A stretch of 64,000 bases of DNA from Coprinellus micaceus (Eukaryota; Basidiomycota; Agaricomycetes; Agaricales; Psathyrellaceae): NCBI GenBank assembly GCA_951394405.1, contig OX596341.1, positions 2,356,001 to 2,420,000 of the forward strand, given 5' to 3'. The notes beneath the pieces were generated by a model. That model made no database searches, was not told the DNA's origin, and worked only from the letters and a program-made list of their open reading frames with translations. This document shows, piece by piece, positions 35,901 to 47,784 of the stretch. Positions within the stretch are counted from its first letter, which is position 1; each line of letters starts with the position of its first letter. A program made the position numbers and the translations under genes.

Positions 35901-37854
35901 GTGAACTGCCAGGGATCGAACATTCTGGTCAACGACGATATCTCTTGCGTCATCTCCGACTTTGGGCAAAGCGAAAGAAGAACCGATATTTATCGAGCCA
36001 GTGGATGGACGCCCAGTACGTCTCATCCATTCTCGACGACCGTGGGCTGATCATATCTTGCAGAGGGTACGGCTCGGTGGAAGGCGCCCGAGCTTTTGAA
36101 CGGAGCGGCAGGCGACCTGACTGCTGCTGTCGACGTTTATGCCTTCGCCATCACATGCATTGAAATCATGTCGATGGGAAGTGTCCCTTGGGGGTCTATG
36201 GAAGACAGTATCCTGTGTTATCGCATCGTCGGTAAGGGTTCCTCCATACGCTTCCAATTCATCATTCACTGAGTCTTTCATCTCTAGTGGAGAACCTCCG
36301 CCCTCCAATTCCACAAGATTTCCGGAGTTCGATGCTCGATGATCTCTTCGACGCTTGGTGGCATAGAGATCCTGATCGCCGTCCAGATTTCAAGACCATT
36401 GTCGACTGCGTACAGGACTTAGTTGACGATGCAGAGGAAGGTGCCTTGGAAGACGTTCGAAGGAAAGCACACAGGCTGAGCCTCTCCCCTCAAATGGTCC
36501 ATTCGCCTGAGTTCCCTCCTGTTTCGGAACACCTTGCGATGACCGTCGAGCAATCTCCCATCGCTTCAGCATCATCTCGTGAGTCACCCATCTCGTTCCG
36601 TCGAGCGTAGCGAATCGGCTCACAAACATCTAAACCCTCCCAGCGGAGAGCAGTTACCAGGAATCCGGAAAGTCGTACGTCCCAGTTTGGGTCTCGTCCA
36701 ATTTCAGCGACCTTCACTTGAGCCCATCGAGCTTGGAGTATGATCAAAGCCCCAACGGCACCACCAATGATATGCCAATCCCCATGCTTGCAAGTTCTTC
36801 TCGAGGGTGGGAGCCCATCGTATCTCCTCGATATAGCCAGGTGCCACGATTTGACTCTGCGTTCCCGGCTGCCGATACCCCGGCAGCTGGCCAACCAGCG
36901 GAACTGGCACCATCACCGACGGTGCGACCACTCCAGGCGCACAGCACCCCCGAGTACGATGACGAGTCGGAGCCTTCGTTCGTCAGGGTGGATTATACCA
37001 CCAAGGAAAGCACGCCGTCGGTCGTATCTGCGGAGCTGAAGCACGAAGACCTGTACCGCCGGGTCCAACACGACTTTCACTGGACCTGTACGTAGAGTGA
37101 TTCGCTGAGACGCGCCAAAGATACTGACTCCGTCCACAGTGAGGATTCCGCTCTGGAATCCGGTCGTCGTCAATATTGGTGACGTCGGGTATATGCACCC
37201 CGACACTCGGTCGTTCACGACCCTCTTCAGCGCCTTCAAGCCGTTCCATGTTCCCTTCGAATCTCAAATATCTATTCCCTCCATCCTCGGCTTCGGAGAC
37301 CCGATCCTGAAACACTCAAAGATCACCACGCAGAAATCTCGAAAGCTATTTCGCACCTTCACATATAAGCTGGAGATGCAAGAAGGGAAGCCACTAGCAC
37401 ACTGTTTCTGCGAGTCGCCCGATTGGCACTACCTGGAGGAGACGAAACCTCCTGAAGCGTGGTTCAAGGCTTCTGCGGAATCTATCATCAAAATTCATGG
37501 AGAGGCGCATGGCATAGTGAAGGAGGACTTGTTCCTGGTCGTCGGGGCTCTTCAGGCGTCGCGTTATAGCCTTTTCGTCAGTCATAATCATCCAACTGGT
37601 TCGGTAAGTCTCTCGTGTTTATTTTGATAGGAACTGGCCTGATAACGTGGTAGGTCGAGTTTACGGCCAGTGGGGGGAAGAAGGGCCGCCCTTGGGGAAG
37701 CTTCGAAATAGAGGAGGGTAGGAAGGCGTCGTTCGATGGGTATAAGGACCGCACGATGGCAAGTCGGGTATCTGAAGTGTCGGGTTCGCCGAAGGCGTTG
37801 TTCCTGGCCGCTCTTAGGTTTCCTCTGGACGCAACTGGGCCAATTCTCGTATAA
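32972..37854 (+). CDS. MLKL-NTD-like helical region + protein kinase + C-terminal domain of unknown function
   Basis: Fourteen exons fit one frame: 32972-33449, 33506-33696, 33750-33905, 33961-34091, 34150-34288, 34354-34521, 34583-35232, 35283-35853, 35913-36015, 36064-36231, 36288-36578, 36644-37087, 37140-37603, 37654-37854; about 1384 residues. Residues 1-160 are Ser/Arg-rich and disordered. Residues ~224-421 are a helical region (DVVVKILDSG, QRCAHYLMSIKQEV, EELNNSLKLF) of the type I associate with MLKL N-terminal-like bundles. Residues ~638-975 are a kinase: GYGSFSTV loop, VVAIK, ENEMRIW, HGDLKGSN, SDFGQS, KAPELL, with a ~70-residue insert before helix E. Residues ~1164-1340 hold a domain I know only from basidiomycete proteins (NIGDVGYMHPD, EDLFLVVGAL, FVSHNHPTG). 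All kinase catalytic residues are present, except Gly for Arg in HRD. Domain names are from memory. Confidence 0.8.
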
Positions 37855-37964
37855 TCATCGCGCGCTGGTAGCAACGATGGGCATCACGAATGTATTAAAG
37901 GTAGTAATCTGCAGTTACGCTATCAATTGAGCCATGAAAGAGCTGCAGGAGGTTCACGTACGTG

Positions 37965-38717
37965 TCATAGTCGGATAATGTCATCGCCCGAGGCTGGGGG
38001 TGCTGTGGATCCCGTAGCACTCCCCTCTGGGTACAATGGAACAATGTTGGGCTCTCGCCATGCTCTCGTAGCTCGCTTCATTTGTTCCGATAGCGTGTCG
38101 GCGTCGGAGTGGCTGAGATGGAGGTTGTCGTCGTCGTAGTCGTCCCCGTCGCCTAGGAATTCAGCGGCTGAGGGTCCCTCGTCTTCGCTCAGCCGTATAC
38201 GACCTTCTGAGCCAGAAAGGTTCTTGAGGTTTAACCTACGCAGCCGTCCGTGTCAATACCCAAAAGAGGAAGGCCTGCGCCTCGTCCTGTTGCTCGCAGA
38301 AGAAGCAACGACTGAAGTCAGACTACAGAAGACCGTTGCTCACCGCTGCGCAACTGCTTTCCGCAGCTTATCCGTCCGTCTCCATAAAATGAATAGCCCA
38401 CACAACACACAGATCGTGGCTAGTGAAACGAAGGCCATGCTTCCAATAGGCTCTGGTTTAGGCGCCGTCTTCGGTTCTGGATGAATAGCTTTTGTGTCAG
38501 AGCCAGACCATCTTTTGGAAGGAGAGGGTTGGGAGCATGGAGAATGCTGGGTAGTGTGTACCTCCTGGGGGTGCCATCTCGTGTATACAGTGTGTATAGG
38601 ATTGCTTGGTTCTTCCTGGGTATGTGCGGGGTCGGAAAGAGGACGGTAGGCGGGAAGACGTGGTGGTTGAGAGCCAACCAGAGAATGATCCATCATCAGA
38701 TCGTCTAACCTGTCCAT
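37965..38717 (-). CDS. single-pass membrane protein, unknown function
   Basis: Two exons (38717-38344, 38235-37965) joined over a 108 bp intron give 214 residues. The first half is Pro/Ser/His-rich and polar. It is followed by one hydrophobic segment (MAFVSLATICVLCGLFILW, residues ~95-113) and then a basic stretch (RRTDKLRKAVAQR). Exon 2 encodes an acidic tail with DGDDYDDDN. By the positive-inside rule the C-terminal tail would be cytosolic. No family was recognised. It is convergent with the large kinase gene, 110 bases between the stops. An upstream exon is possible. Confidence 0.55.
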
Positions 38718-39563
38718 TTATGGGACCAAGGCCGAGCGGGCGCTAATCAAAGACAAGGAAGTCCACCTCTGGGCTCTGATGCTTTGTGGATATTCCGGGA
38801 GTAAACGTGAAAATATGAAATGTTAGGAATATACCCCAGCAAAAAGGATGCCAAGAAGCTTATCACCCGAGTATAAATCACATTCTGAGGCCTTTATTGT
38901 ATATATCCCAGCCTGAGTTCCTCCTCATCGCCCAGAGGGCCAGAGTCCTTGGTCGAAGAAAATATGCGTCCTAGAGATTTATTGCCCCAGGCATCTCCCT
39001 CCAAGGAAATCTACGTCTTCGAAGATTTATTGTCCCAGGTGTCCTCCAAGACCCTAGATCGCGGCCGTGTCGAAGGGGGACTCGCCTGGAGGTCGCGGGT
39101 ACTATATCCTTCCTCAGAGAAGTCCATAGAGACTCTACCCTTGCATCTCGGAGCGATCTTTTATTTCTCGCTCATTGAAGGAGCCCAAGATTCCATCACG
39201 GCAGAGGAGGCCGATGAAGAAGGTGATACTCACGCTCGGTCGGGTTACGTACTTAGCAAAGGGTACTATTTCGGCGCCGTCGTGTCTACGTCTCTGCGTC
39301 ACTATCTTTGCCGCTCACCAACACGGGAACGCCCCAACCGACACCATTGCCCTCGCACGCAGGGATGAGTACACAGGGCAACGTTATTTATGCCACTTGT
39401 GTCATACAACGCTAGTAAAACCAGCGGCAACCCAGCCACGCGTCTCGATGCCGTTCAATCCACAGCGTTCTGCCTTCTGGCAATGTATCAACGAGCGCTT
39501 CTTCTGACTAAAACGGTCAAAGGAGTTCCGAGAGCTAAGGGGTTCGAAGGCTAGGGGAACTCG
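38718..39563. other. intergenic
   Basis: No gene was recognised. A short imperfect tandem motif containing GATTTATTGYCCCAGG occurs twice near 38,975-39,040. Confidence 0.5.
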
Positions 39564-39571
39564 GATAAATA
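39564..39571 (+). promoter_or_regulatory. TATA-like element of AKR paralogue 2
   Basis: GATAAATA lies about 75-80 bases before the start codon at 39645. Assigned by sequence and distance only. Confidence 0.35.
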
Positions 39572-39644
39572 GGGGCCATCCCACTTCACTTTCAGCCCAT
39601 CAAAACCCAAGTTCTATCCGTTCTGCTTTCGACTCTCATTCATC

Positions 39645-41127
39645 ATGGTCACCGCAACAGCAACTCTAGGAGGGACCGCGTCCAACGTCACTGTCGGTCG
39701 AATCGCTGTGAGTCCAGTTGACCCTTCCACCTCGAACAATGGGACTCATCGCGACCAATGTAGCACGGTCTGATGATGATGACGTGAGGCACCCTCTGTA
39801 TGATACAGGCAGATAGACACCCTGCTCACTTCGCACCCACACTCACAGCTGGACGCCTAACCCTGTCCCAGAGGAGCAGTGCTTTGAAGCTATCAAGGCT
39901 GGAGTCGATGCTTTGCCTCCTGGTGCCAAGGCATTTTTGAATGCTGGTAGGCATCCTCCTTACTGATCGCAGCACATGCCACTGACTCGGAGCACCGCTA
40001 CGCACAGGTGAATTCTACGCCCAGGACTGGGGTACCTTGAACTTGGAGATGCTCTCGAGGTTTTACGAGAAGTACCCTGACTATGCAGAGAAGACCTTCC
40101 TCTCGGTGAAAGGGGGTATCAACCCCCAGCTGCGAAAGCCAGACGGATCGTAGGTCGCTTGCCGGTGATATGTACGATCGCAACTAACTATAATATCTCT
40201 TTAGGCTGGAGTACCTCAGGAAGAGTGTCGACAACATTCAAAAGGCTCTCGGTCCAATCAAGAAGGTTGACCTGTTCGAACCCGCCAGGATCGATTCCAG
40301 CCGTACGGTGGAGGAACTCATGGAGAACTTGAAGACTCTTGTTAAGGAAGGGAAATTCGGCCATGTTGGACTTTCGGAGTGCAACGCCAACACTCTTAGA
40401 CGTGCCAATGCTGTATGTTGACTTATTTATCCCTCCTTACAGAGCCTCTCCATGCACCTTTCGCTTACACCTCGTATCCATAGGTCTACCCCGTGACAGC
40501 TGCGGAGATCGAAGTCAGCCCATGGGAGTACAATGAAAACCAGAAAACCGTTATCGAGACTGCCCGGGAACTGGGGATCTCCGTCATCGCGTACTCGCCT
40601 CTCGGTAAAGGTTTCTTGACTGGGCAGATCAAGACTACCGCGCAGCTTCCCAGTACGCCCATGTTTCTCTACGCGTCTTAGACTGTCTTGGAGTCAGAGC
40701 TGACCCAGGTTTTATTGGAACGGTGCAGAGGATGATATGAGGCTGCACATGACGCGCTTCAAGGACGACGAGATCATGAAGCACAACTATGCGATTGTTG
40801 ATGCACTCAGCGCTGTGGCCAAGGGCCTCGGATGCACCCCTGCTCAGCTCTCGCTCGCCTGGGTGGCATCGCTTGGCCCTCACGTCATCCCTCTCCCTGG
40901 GTCTTCGTACGGTTTACTTTTTCACACTCGCATTGGATCACTTTTCTGACGCTGCTTGGGCCCTACGCTCTAGAAAATCCACCCGCACCCTGGAGAATCT
41001 CGAAGCTGGGGACATAACGCTATCTAGCGCCAATCTCACTGAGACTAACAAGATCATCGAGAGTAGTGAGACGAAGGGTGACAGGTACTACGGTCTGTCC
41101 GACAAGGAGATGCACCTCTGGCAGTAA
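39645..41127 (+). CDS. aldo-keto reductase, pyridoxal reductase-like (paralogue 2)
   Basis: Eight exons (39645-39707, 39764-39783, 39849-39946, 40008-40149, 40205-40412, 40484-40652, 40729-40906, 40974-41127) give 343 residues. Landmarks in order are VGRIAHGLMMMTWTPNPVP, GVDALPPG, GEFYA, LSVKGG, DLFEPARID, GLSECNANTLRRA, EIEVSPW, AYSPLGKGFLTGQI and LPGSS-KSTRT, matching the (beta/alpha)8 barrel of AKR8-type pyridoxal reductases using NADPH. It is closely related to the gene at 20,160-21,640 and shares its exon pattern, minus one intron. The orientation is inverted relative to that gene, 18 kb away. Confidence 0.88.
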
Positions 41128-41796
41128 AGTATCTCGCGCTCGCATTCAATCACAACCAGAATTGCCCGTGTAATCGTTAACACGAAATTCAAGACAAATT
41201 TGACTTCTATCTTCGTCAGCCTGATCGTCGAGAGAAGGACGATCTTCTCAGAAGCGTTCAGAGGCGGTGTGCGTTGATCTGTTCTGTCAGTGTCAATATG
41301 TATTGGGAGGCAGGATCTGCGCGCTTCTGTGGGGCCCCTGCTCCTGGCCCCGTAATGTTATTTTTGTCTATTGTCCCCACACAAGCGTCTCTATCACGCT
41401 ATGTACCATTCTGCCATTGCAACCATTGAAGATCTTTCAGAAGCTTTGCTTATCTTGTCCCACTCAAGGTCCGCCTACGCCTACGCCTTGGATCTATTAT
41501 AGGCGCTCGCTGCAAGTTGGTGATCAGGATGTGGGGCCGGAACGTTCGATAAAGCTTCCTACAGGACTATGTATGATTCAGAGGAGGTTGGGGAAAAGCC
41601 TGGCGGGTGTAATTCGAGGATCAGGTCGTGTATCCACTACAGTACGCGTTGAGGCTTTGCCAGAGTGAACGTCAGAAATGAGAAAGGTTATAGTATCATG
41701 GGGCCTAGTCTAAGAAGTACATAAGAGGGTAAAAGCGAAACATGAAATGAAATAATGCAACGAACATAGCTATGGAGTCCATGAGTACACACCTCC
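41128..41796. other. intergenic between convergent genes
   Basis: Shared 3' region of AKR paralogue 2 and the zinc-finger gene. No gene or repeat was recognised. Confidence 0.55.
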
Positions 41797-43150
41797 CTAT
41801 TCCTCCTCGTTCGCACCAGGTTCAGTCCACCGATGTCGCTGCGTGGGCATCAAATCACATTTGTGCCCTCTCAGCTTACTCTCGGTGCCAAAGAACTTTC
41901 CACACTCATTGCAAACGAAATTCGGCCTCAACCCATGCTTTGCCACTTCATGTCTCATACGGTCATGTGGCCTGCCGAACTTCGCGTTGCAATCCTCCTC
42001 TCTACACGTCAAAAGTAATCGTACTTTGGGTTTATGGCTGTTTTCGTGAACTTGGCGATGATACTTCCTAGCGAAGCGCTTCTCGCAACCGTCGTGTCGA
42101 CAGGTATATATCCGTTTGGGGTCGTTCTGGTCGGAGGGGTGTGAAGACGACGACGATGATGATACAGAAGAGTCGGATGAGTGGAGGGTAGAGGGGAACT
42201 GGGACAATGAGGATGTTGATGCTTGAGGGCTGAAATCGGCCTCAGGTAGGGGAGGAGGAGAGTTGACAAGTGATGATGGAACCAGTGGGGTCGTCTGCGG
42301 AGGAGTTAGAGGCGCGGTTGTGAGGAAGGAAGAGGTGCTGGGAATGGGGAAGCTGGAAGCTGCCAATCAATCAACATTCACGCAAGGCAGAACTGGGGAC
42401 CTTGTACTGACAATCCATGAGAGCGTCGGTGGAATAGTACTGTTGCTGCGAGGTTGAGCGCAGCTGATCCGAGGAGTTACTTGAACTCGGTGGTCCATTT
42501 CCGAACACAGCATTAAGGTCATTGTACGTTGACGGGAACGCGTCTTGAAAGTTGCTTAACGCCTCGGTGAACCCAAAGTCTCCGAAGTCGAATGCGTCGC
42601 TTTGGGTGGACGACGACGAGCTCGTGTGTGAGCTCCCAGAGTCACTGTGGCTGGTCGTGAAGGGAATTTGGTGGACGAGAGATGGCGAGGGTGAAGGATA
42701 TCCAGTACTGGGGTGTGTGGAGGGTTGGAAATTGCTAGTACTGGGCGACCTCATGCGAGTCATGTTTTCTGCAAGTGGGCGTCAGTCCGGTGTTAGTGCG
42801 GATTTAAACGGGAAGGACAATACCATATGACGAAACAGGTGATATGGGTTGTGTTGCCTTCGGTGCAACACCGGCGGCAGCCTCTTGTGGATTCATTACG
42901 GAAATGCGAATCAGTTGTCCGTTTTGATCAGATTCCTTCAGTATAGACAGCTGAAGGGCTACAAGTCCGAGGCGTTCGTAAATAGGGCTCTCGCAGCGGC
43001 GGATAACATCAAGAGGTACTCACGAATAGGAGGGCGCGAGCCACCCACCCCTGAGTATTCGGTAACGAATACCATATTGTTGGGGGAGAAGTTGGGATCC
43101 TTCGAGCGAATCACGATAGAGACGCCTGGGGTGGCTTCGACGGAAAACAT
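41797..43150 (-). CDS. C2H2 zinc-finger protein, probable transcription factor
   Basis: Four exons (43150-43024, 42958-42824, 42768-42408, 42352-41797) give 392 residues in frame. The N-terminus (MFSVEATPGVSIVIRSKD) is followed by a long Ser/Thr/Pro-rich region with an acidic-aromatic patch (DAFDFGDFGF), suitable for activation. Near the C-terminus lie three fingers: YTCRHDGCEKRF...H...H, LTCREEDCNAKF...H...H, and a divergent FVCNECGKFFG...H...C. It is likely nuclear and DNA-binding; targets are unknown. The frame from 42763 alone is open, but the three extra splice junctions extend it upstream cleanly. Confidence 0.82.
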
Positions 43151-46100
43151 GGTGCCTTGGCGCGATCCTGATTTCGAAGGGGGCGGGACAAGTACGAAGA
43201 GGAAGGGCAGAAAACATCATGTTCTGCGGACACTCTCTTTAAGTACATTGACACACGATAAACCAAACACCTGCGTAAACAGAGGAATCAACACTTGTTG
43301 AGAACAAGCGAGATCGTGGTTCGTCTTACCCCGTGCTATTTTAGAAACTCCACCAGATCTCCGGGGTCGAAATATCGGGGAACAATGATAGTAGCTTGCT
43401 TCCTTGGTTGCGATGATTCACGATTCGACTTCCGATTCCGGATAATTGCCCATCCTGTCGGTGACGTGCGTGCACAGTATTGACTCTGCGTGAGGAATCG
43501 GAGCTGCAGTAAGCTGATCCAGCCTGCGCCCATCCCGCTGCAGCGAGACAGAAGGGACGCCAAGCCCTAAAACACAAAACGGAATGTTATGAAGACAACG
43601 ACCCGCGGGAACCGATACTAGGCACGCACCAGCTTCGGATGTATCCCTGTGCAAAAGAACCATTGTGAAGAGGATCCCCTGAAACCCCGAAATACCCAGT
43701 GTCCTACATTGCAGGAGCGACTTCAGTGGCCAGAGAAGCCTCGGAGAGGTCGTGTCCTGAAGCTCCGAGCGCGGGAGACCCATTGGGGTTCAGGCCGACG
43801 CGTATTCGACCCCGTCCCCCCCGGGACATGAGATAGTGCCGCCCAATCAGGTAGATTCAAGAAGACCAGCCCAATAGACCGTGACTATCGTCAGCCACTG
43901 CTGAGGAGCACATGGGGTTGAGAACTAAGATCTGACAGAAGAACCAGAGTAAGCACCATAGTGGAAGCATTTAGCTAGGTGAAACCAACATACTATTAAG
44001 ATTAGACTTACTGCTACACAAATAGTCTTTCAGTCCTATTTTTTAGACAAGCCAGGCCGTGGATTAGGCTCTACATAATCACCACAAAGCAACTAGAAGT
44101 CTTCGAGGTGTTGGTTGAAGCAGAAGGACACACGGTCCAAACTCGTCTTCATTTGGGCGGAGATTCAACATGCCGGTCGGTTGCCGCAGTGGGCGCTTTC
44201 AATTCAAGTTCTCCTGGCCCAAGTTGGGCCCAAGCTGGCGGCTGCGTTTGAGCAGCGTCGTAGAACTTGATTGGTGATTTACCCCGCCTCTTGAAAGTTT
44301 CCTCCTCTTGGGTCAATGTTCGATTTTGATAAGCGATTTGTTGTATGAAACAGTGTCTACGGCCAATCTATGGCAATGGCAATCTCGCCAGTCTTTACTC
44401 TCGGACGAAACTAACCCCCCGTTGCTAACAACCCACAAAGACGGGTAAAGGGATAGCGGCCGGAATCCCATAGATCTACCCCGCCCTTGCTCATTACTAG
44501 TGACGAAACAGCATGTGTTCCATGAATCCTTCACTAGCACCCCGTTCGTAGACTCCCACCACGAAGAGTTTCGGCGAAAGGTCCTGAGTAGATCGGACAC
44601 CTGAAGCCATCTTGAGATATGGTGGTCGACGTTGCTAGTATCTCCGAGAGTACTTGACCACTTACCATCCCGCGTTGCGACGCCCGGTCCCCAAAGACAG
44701 AGACCCCGATCTGGGAAGTCGCCCATATGATGTTCTTCACGCACTCCGGCCGACGGTAGAGAGGGCGAGGCGTTAATCACACCTATGTACAAGTACAGGC
44801 CCCCTCTCCGCGCTCTAAATGGAAGGGGGACTTCAAGTAAGAGGAGTGGGATCCGTTTGGAAAGTTCGGGCCCCCTTCGGTAAGTCGACCGGTGAACGAA
44901 GTGAGGGAGCGGGAAGAGTGGGTTAGAAACCAAAACAGCCTCCGCCACCACCTTCATATACCCTCAGAAAAGCGTCGAGAATCTGCGCCTGGCGGTCGTC
45001 TAGGCAAGATTTTCAATGCTCCGCGGGGTTTCGGAGGCGGCGAGCTCGAGGCCCTGCGTCACGTCGTCTGTATGTGCAGAGCGGCCGACGCGCCACCTCC
45101 CCGGCCTTTCCTTTTGCTCTGTTGTCAAAGCAAAGGGCCCCTCATACTAACCACTTTAATATCTCTCTACGACTTCTTAACCTACATCGTTGCGAGTTTC
45201 ATCACGTTCCGTTCTCTTGCCCGAATCACCCAAGCTTCGCGCCATCATTTTCCAATCCAATTTAGGCAACCGTATAGGCGCCTTTGTGTCGGACGAAGGG
45301 GAGTGTGTCACTTACGGGCGCGACATATGGAAGGCTGTATACAAGCACCGGGAAACATACGTGAAATGTCTCCTCGGACATCCGAAGGCATATGCTGTGT
45401 GTTCAACGCGGCCGTGGATCAGGATGTGCTTGTTCGTACTCCGCTGCTTGCCTGCCCACCGATTGTTTCGCAGGTAGACATCTGCAGATTGGGGTGTCAA
45501 CATATCGTGTGTGTAGACTCGTACCGCAGGTTATACCATTCGTGCTCGGTATTATGAGACACGAAAACCCCAGCCCCAAGGTTCTGCGCATGTTGCGGGG
45601 AGCACCAGGTTGTCAATGATGTCGCGACGCGATCCCAAACCCTTGAAGGGACGAAGGTACATCATTCTTGGCACATCCCGGAGTATAGGAGAATCGATAG
45701 CCCAACAACATTTGAGTCCCCCTAGTTATCCACATTGTCGGTGGCTAAAACCTAGCCGAGCCTCCAGCCGGCGGTACGTATATCTTTGAACATCTCTATC
45801 CCTTCATCACATGCATCACACAAGGCTCAAGATCCCAGAGGCTGCGCCAACTATGGAGCCTACGGAAGGCCTGACGTCCGGCGGCATCTGCAAACGTGTT
45901 GTGAGTACAACCTACTGTTCTCGTAAGTTGCCATGTTTTCCGTGGACAAAACGGGTGCTTGAGATTATGTCCTCGGACATGGGCTTGCGTGCGCTCTGGT
46001 CCATTCGTCTCGGAGATCAGTCCTACAACAGCGGATCCTCTCAGGGGAGGTCAGTCTGCAAGCGTACAAAAAGCCTGGGCCTCGCATACCACTGTCCTCC

Positions 46101-46309
46101 GAGCATGAGCCGTCTGAGGTTGGGAGGATCCATGGTCTGCGGTAAGAAAATAAATAAACAATCCTTCAGTATGCAATACGGCGTGCTCGCTCGAAGAAAG
46201 ACCTGTGTAAGTTACAGAGCTGCAAGGGCCGCCTCTGGCCAATGACCAAGCGCCGGAGCCCTCGCCATCCAGTATGTGCCCAGGATCGTCTCCCTCTCAT
46301 CTGCCGAAT
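43151..46309. other. 3.2 kb gene-poor stretch
   Basis: No gene is supported. Long open frames exist (minus 44,957-44,313, 214 codons; plus 44,892-45,557), but they overlap each other on opposite strands, lack plausible splice or start context and have no family signature. Confidence 0.5.
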
Positions 46310-47118
46310 ACTGGCGCTCAAGGATTAACCCCTTCGAAGCGTACTCCCCACTCGAACGAACGGTACATCATCGTGCATGTGGTCTGGGAGCGACCCGTAC
46401 ACGACGACCCCCTGCAGAGAATCCTGGCGCCCGAGACAAAAACGGGAGTAAAGGAACGTCCGGTTGCCAACCTCCAGAACTAGGGTGTCGAGTTCGGGGA
46501 GTATCTTCTGCGCCGGGTCGGCATCGTCCCAAAGAGGGTTTCGAAGAATTCTGATAGTTGTTGCACTCGAGTATATGTGAGCGCCGAGGGTCGACACTGC
46601 GCAAAGGTTGAGATCGGGCCCTTCCTTTCCCACGGATAAGCTTCAAAATCTGGACCTTCAAAGCAGATGAGGGTCGCTCCGGGGCAGGGAAGCAGTCCCC
46701 CAGACTCTGACCGATTGGAATCCCGTGAGGCACTAAGAAAGCTAGGTACTGGGCGATTTCTGAGCTGAATCAGTTGGGGATGTCGGTTATCGGGGTAAAT
46801 GATTCGTCCCCTCTGGGGTCCAGGCCTTGAACCACGAACTGGAGATTGAGAGATGTCGATTATCCCCTCTTCGCAGCGGTGATGAGGGTATCGAGACCGA
46901 TCTCATTAACATCCTCCCTTGGCGTGTCCCATCGAGGGCGGCACCAGAGCGTAGGCAGGTAGATGGCCACACCTCGCCACCTGTGGCAGATGTGGGTGAG
47001 CAAGACCGCGGCGTTCAGCGGACAGGGACTGATTGGCGAGTTGGGCTGGCTGGGGAGGCATTGCACGAAGGAATGTCGTTGGGAACCTTTTGAATGGGCG
47101 AGGCTACCCTGATGCGAG
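46310..47118 (-). pseudogene. F-box/LRR pseudogene
   Basis: Pieces of the F-box family appear in order but in different frames: ASPIQKVPND, then after a frameshift AVLLTHICHRWRGVAIYLPTLW, then HGIPIGQSL, then LPELDTLVLEVGN and VVVYGSLPDHMHDDVPF. The central leucine-rich part is largely missing compared with the intact genes at 18-26 kb, and the frame is broken several times. A decayed relative of those genes. Confidence 0.75.
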
Positions 47119-47259
47119 AGATCTTCTGTTCGCAGCTTTGAAGGCGCGTGTGCTGAGTTGGCATCCTTCTACCGTGTTCCGGCCAGCGGCCAGAGAGGCG
47201 ACGGTTGGTACAAGAGAGGATCCCACACAGACCCGCGAGGGAAACAGCACGGTGATGGA

Positions 47260-47428
47260 ACGGAGCACAGATAGGCGAAGAGCGACGTCGCGCCATGTAT
47301 GACATACATGCGTCAGTGGCATAGGCGCCTTTCTGGGGCGGAGTGTAATCTGCCAGGCCTCAAGGGGAGGCATTGCAAAAAGATCACTGGCACATCGTCA
47401 GGAATGTCCCGAATGGGCGAGGCTACTT
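47260..47428 (-). pseudogene. second F-box remnant
   Basis: A short piece encodes SPIRDIPDDVPVIFLQCLP and APMPLTHVCHTWRDVALRLSVL, matching the F-box and following helix of the family. It then stops matching. It lies just upstream of the other remnant on the same strand, so two family members once stood in tandem here. Confidence 0.7.
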
Positions 47429-47784
47429 ATTTGTTGCACAAACCAGAAGGCCTCAGCATTGAGGGTGATGTCAAGCAAAGAAGCGCTTACTGTACGCCGT
47501 TTGTGACATGCTTCTTCGTCCTCGTCGCGGGGGTGGTTGGTGGTAGAGGAAGGAAAACGGTTTTCAATTTGATGTTCCCCTATTATTAAGCTTTAAGTTT
47601 CCGCTTGATTACCGGTCTCGGGTAGTAACCGGGACCTCATCGTGGACTCGGCGATCTACTTGGACAGACTAATCTCTACTACCACCACCTCACGGCCAAC
47701 CCTTTCCTCAAGCGTTGGGACTTTGGAGCAAAACTATGGAATTCGAGGGCAAATACAGATAGAACGAACTCGAATGGACTAATA

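Noticed and set aside
44313..44957. 214-codon open frame on the minus strand
   Set aside because: No recognisable domain, overlaps another long open frame on the opposite strand, and lies in a gene-poor stretch. Chance openness is likely at this GC content.
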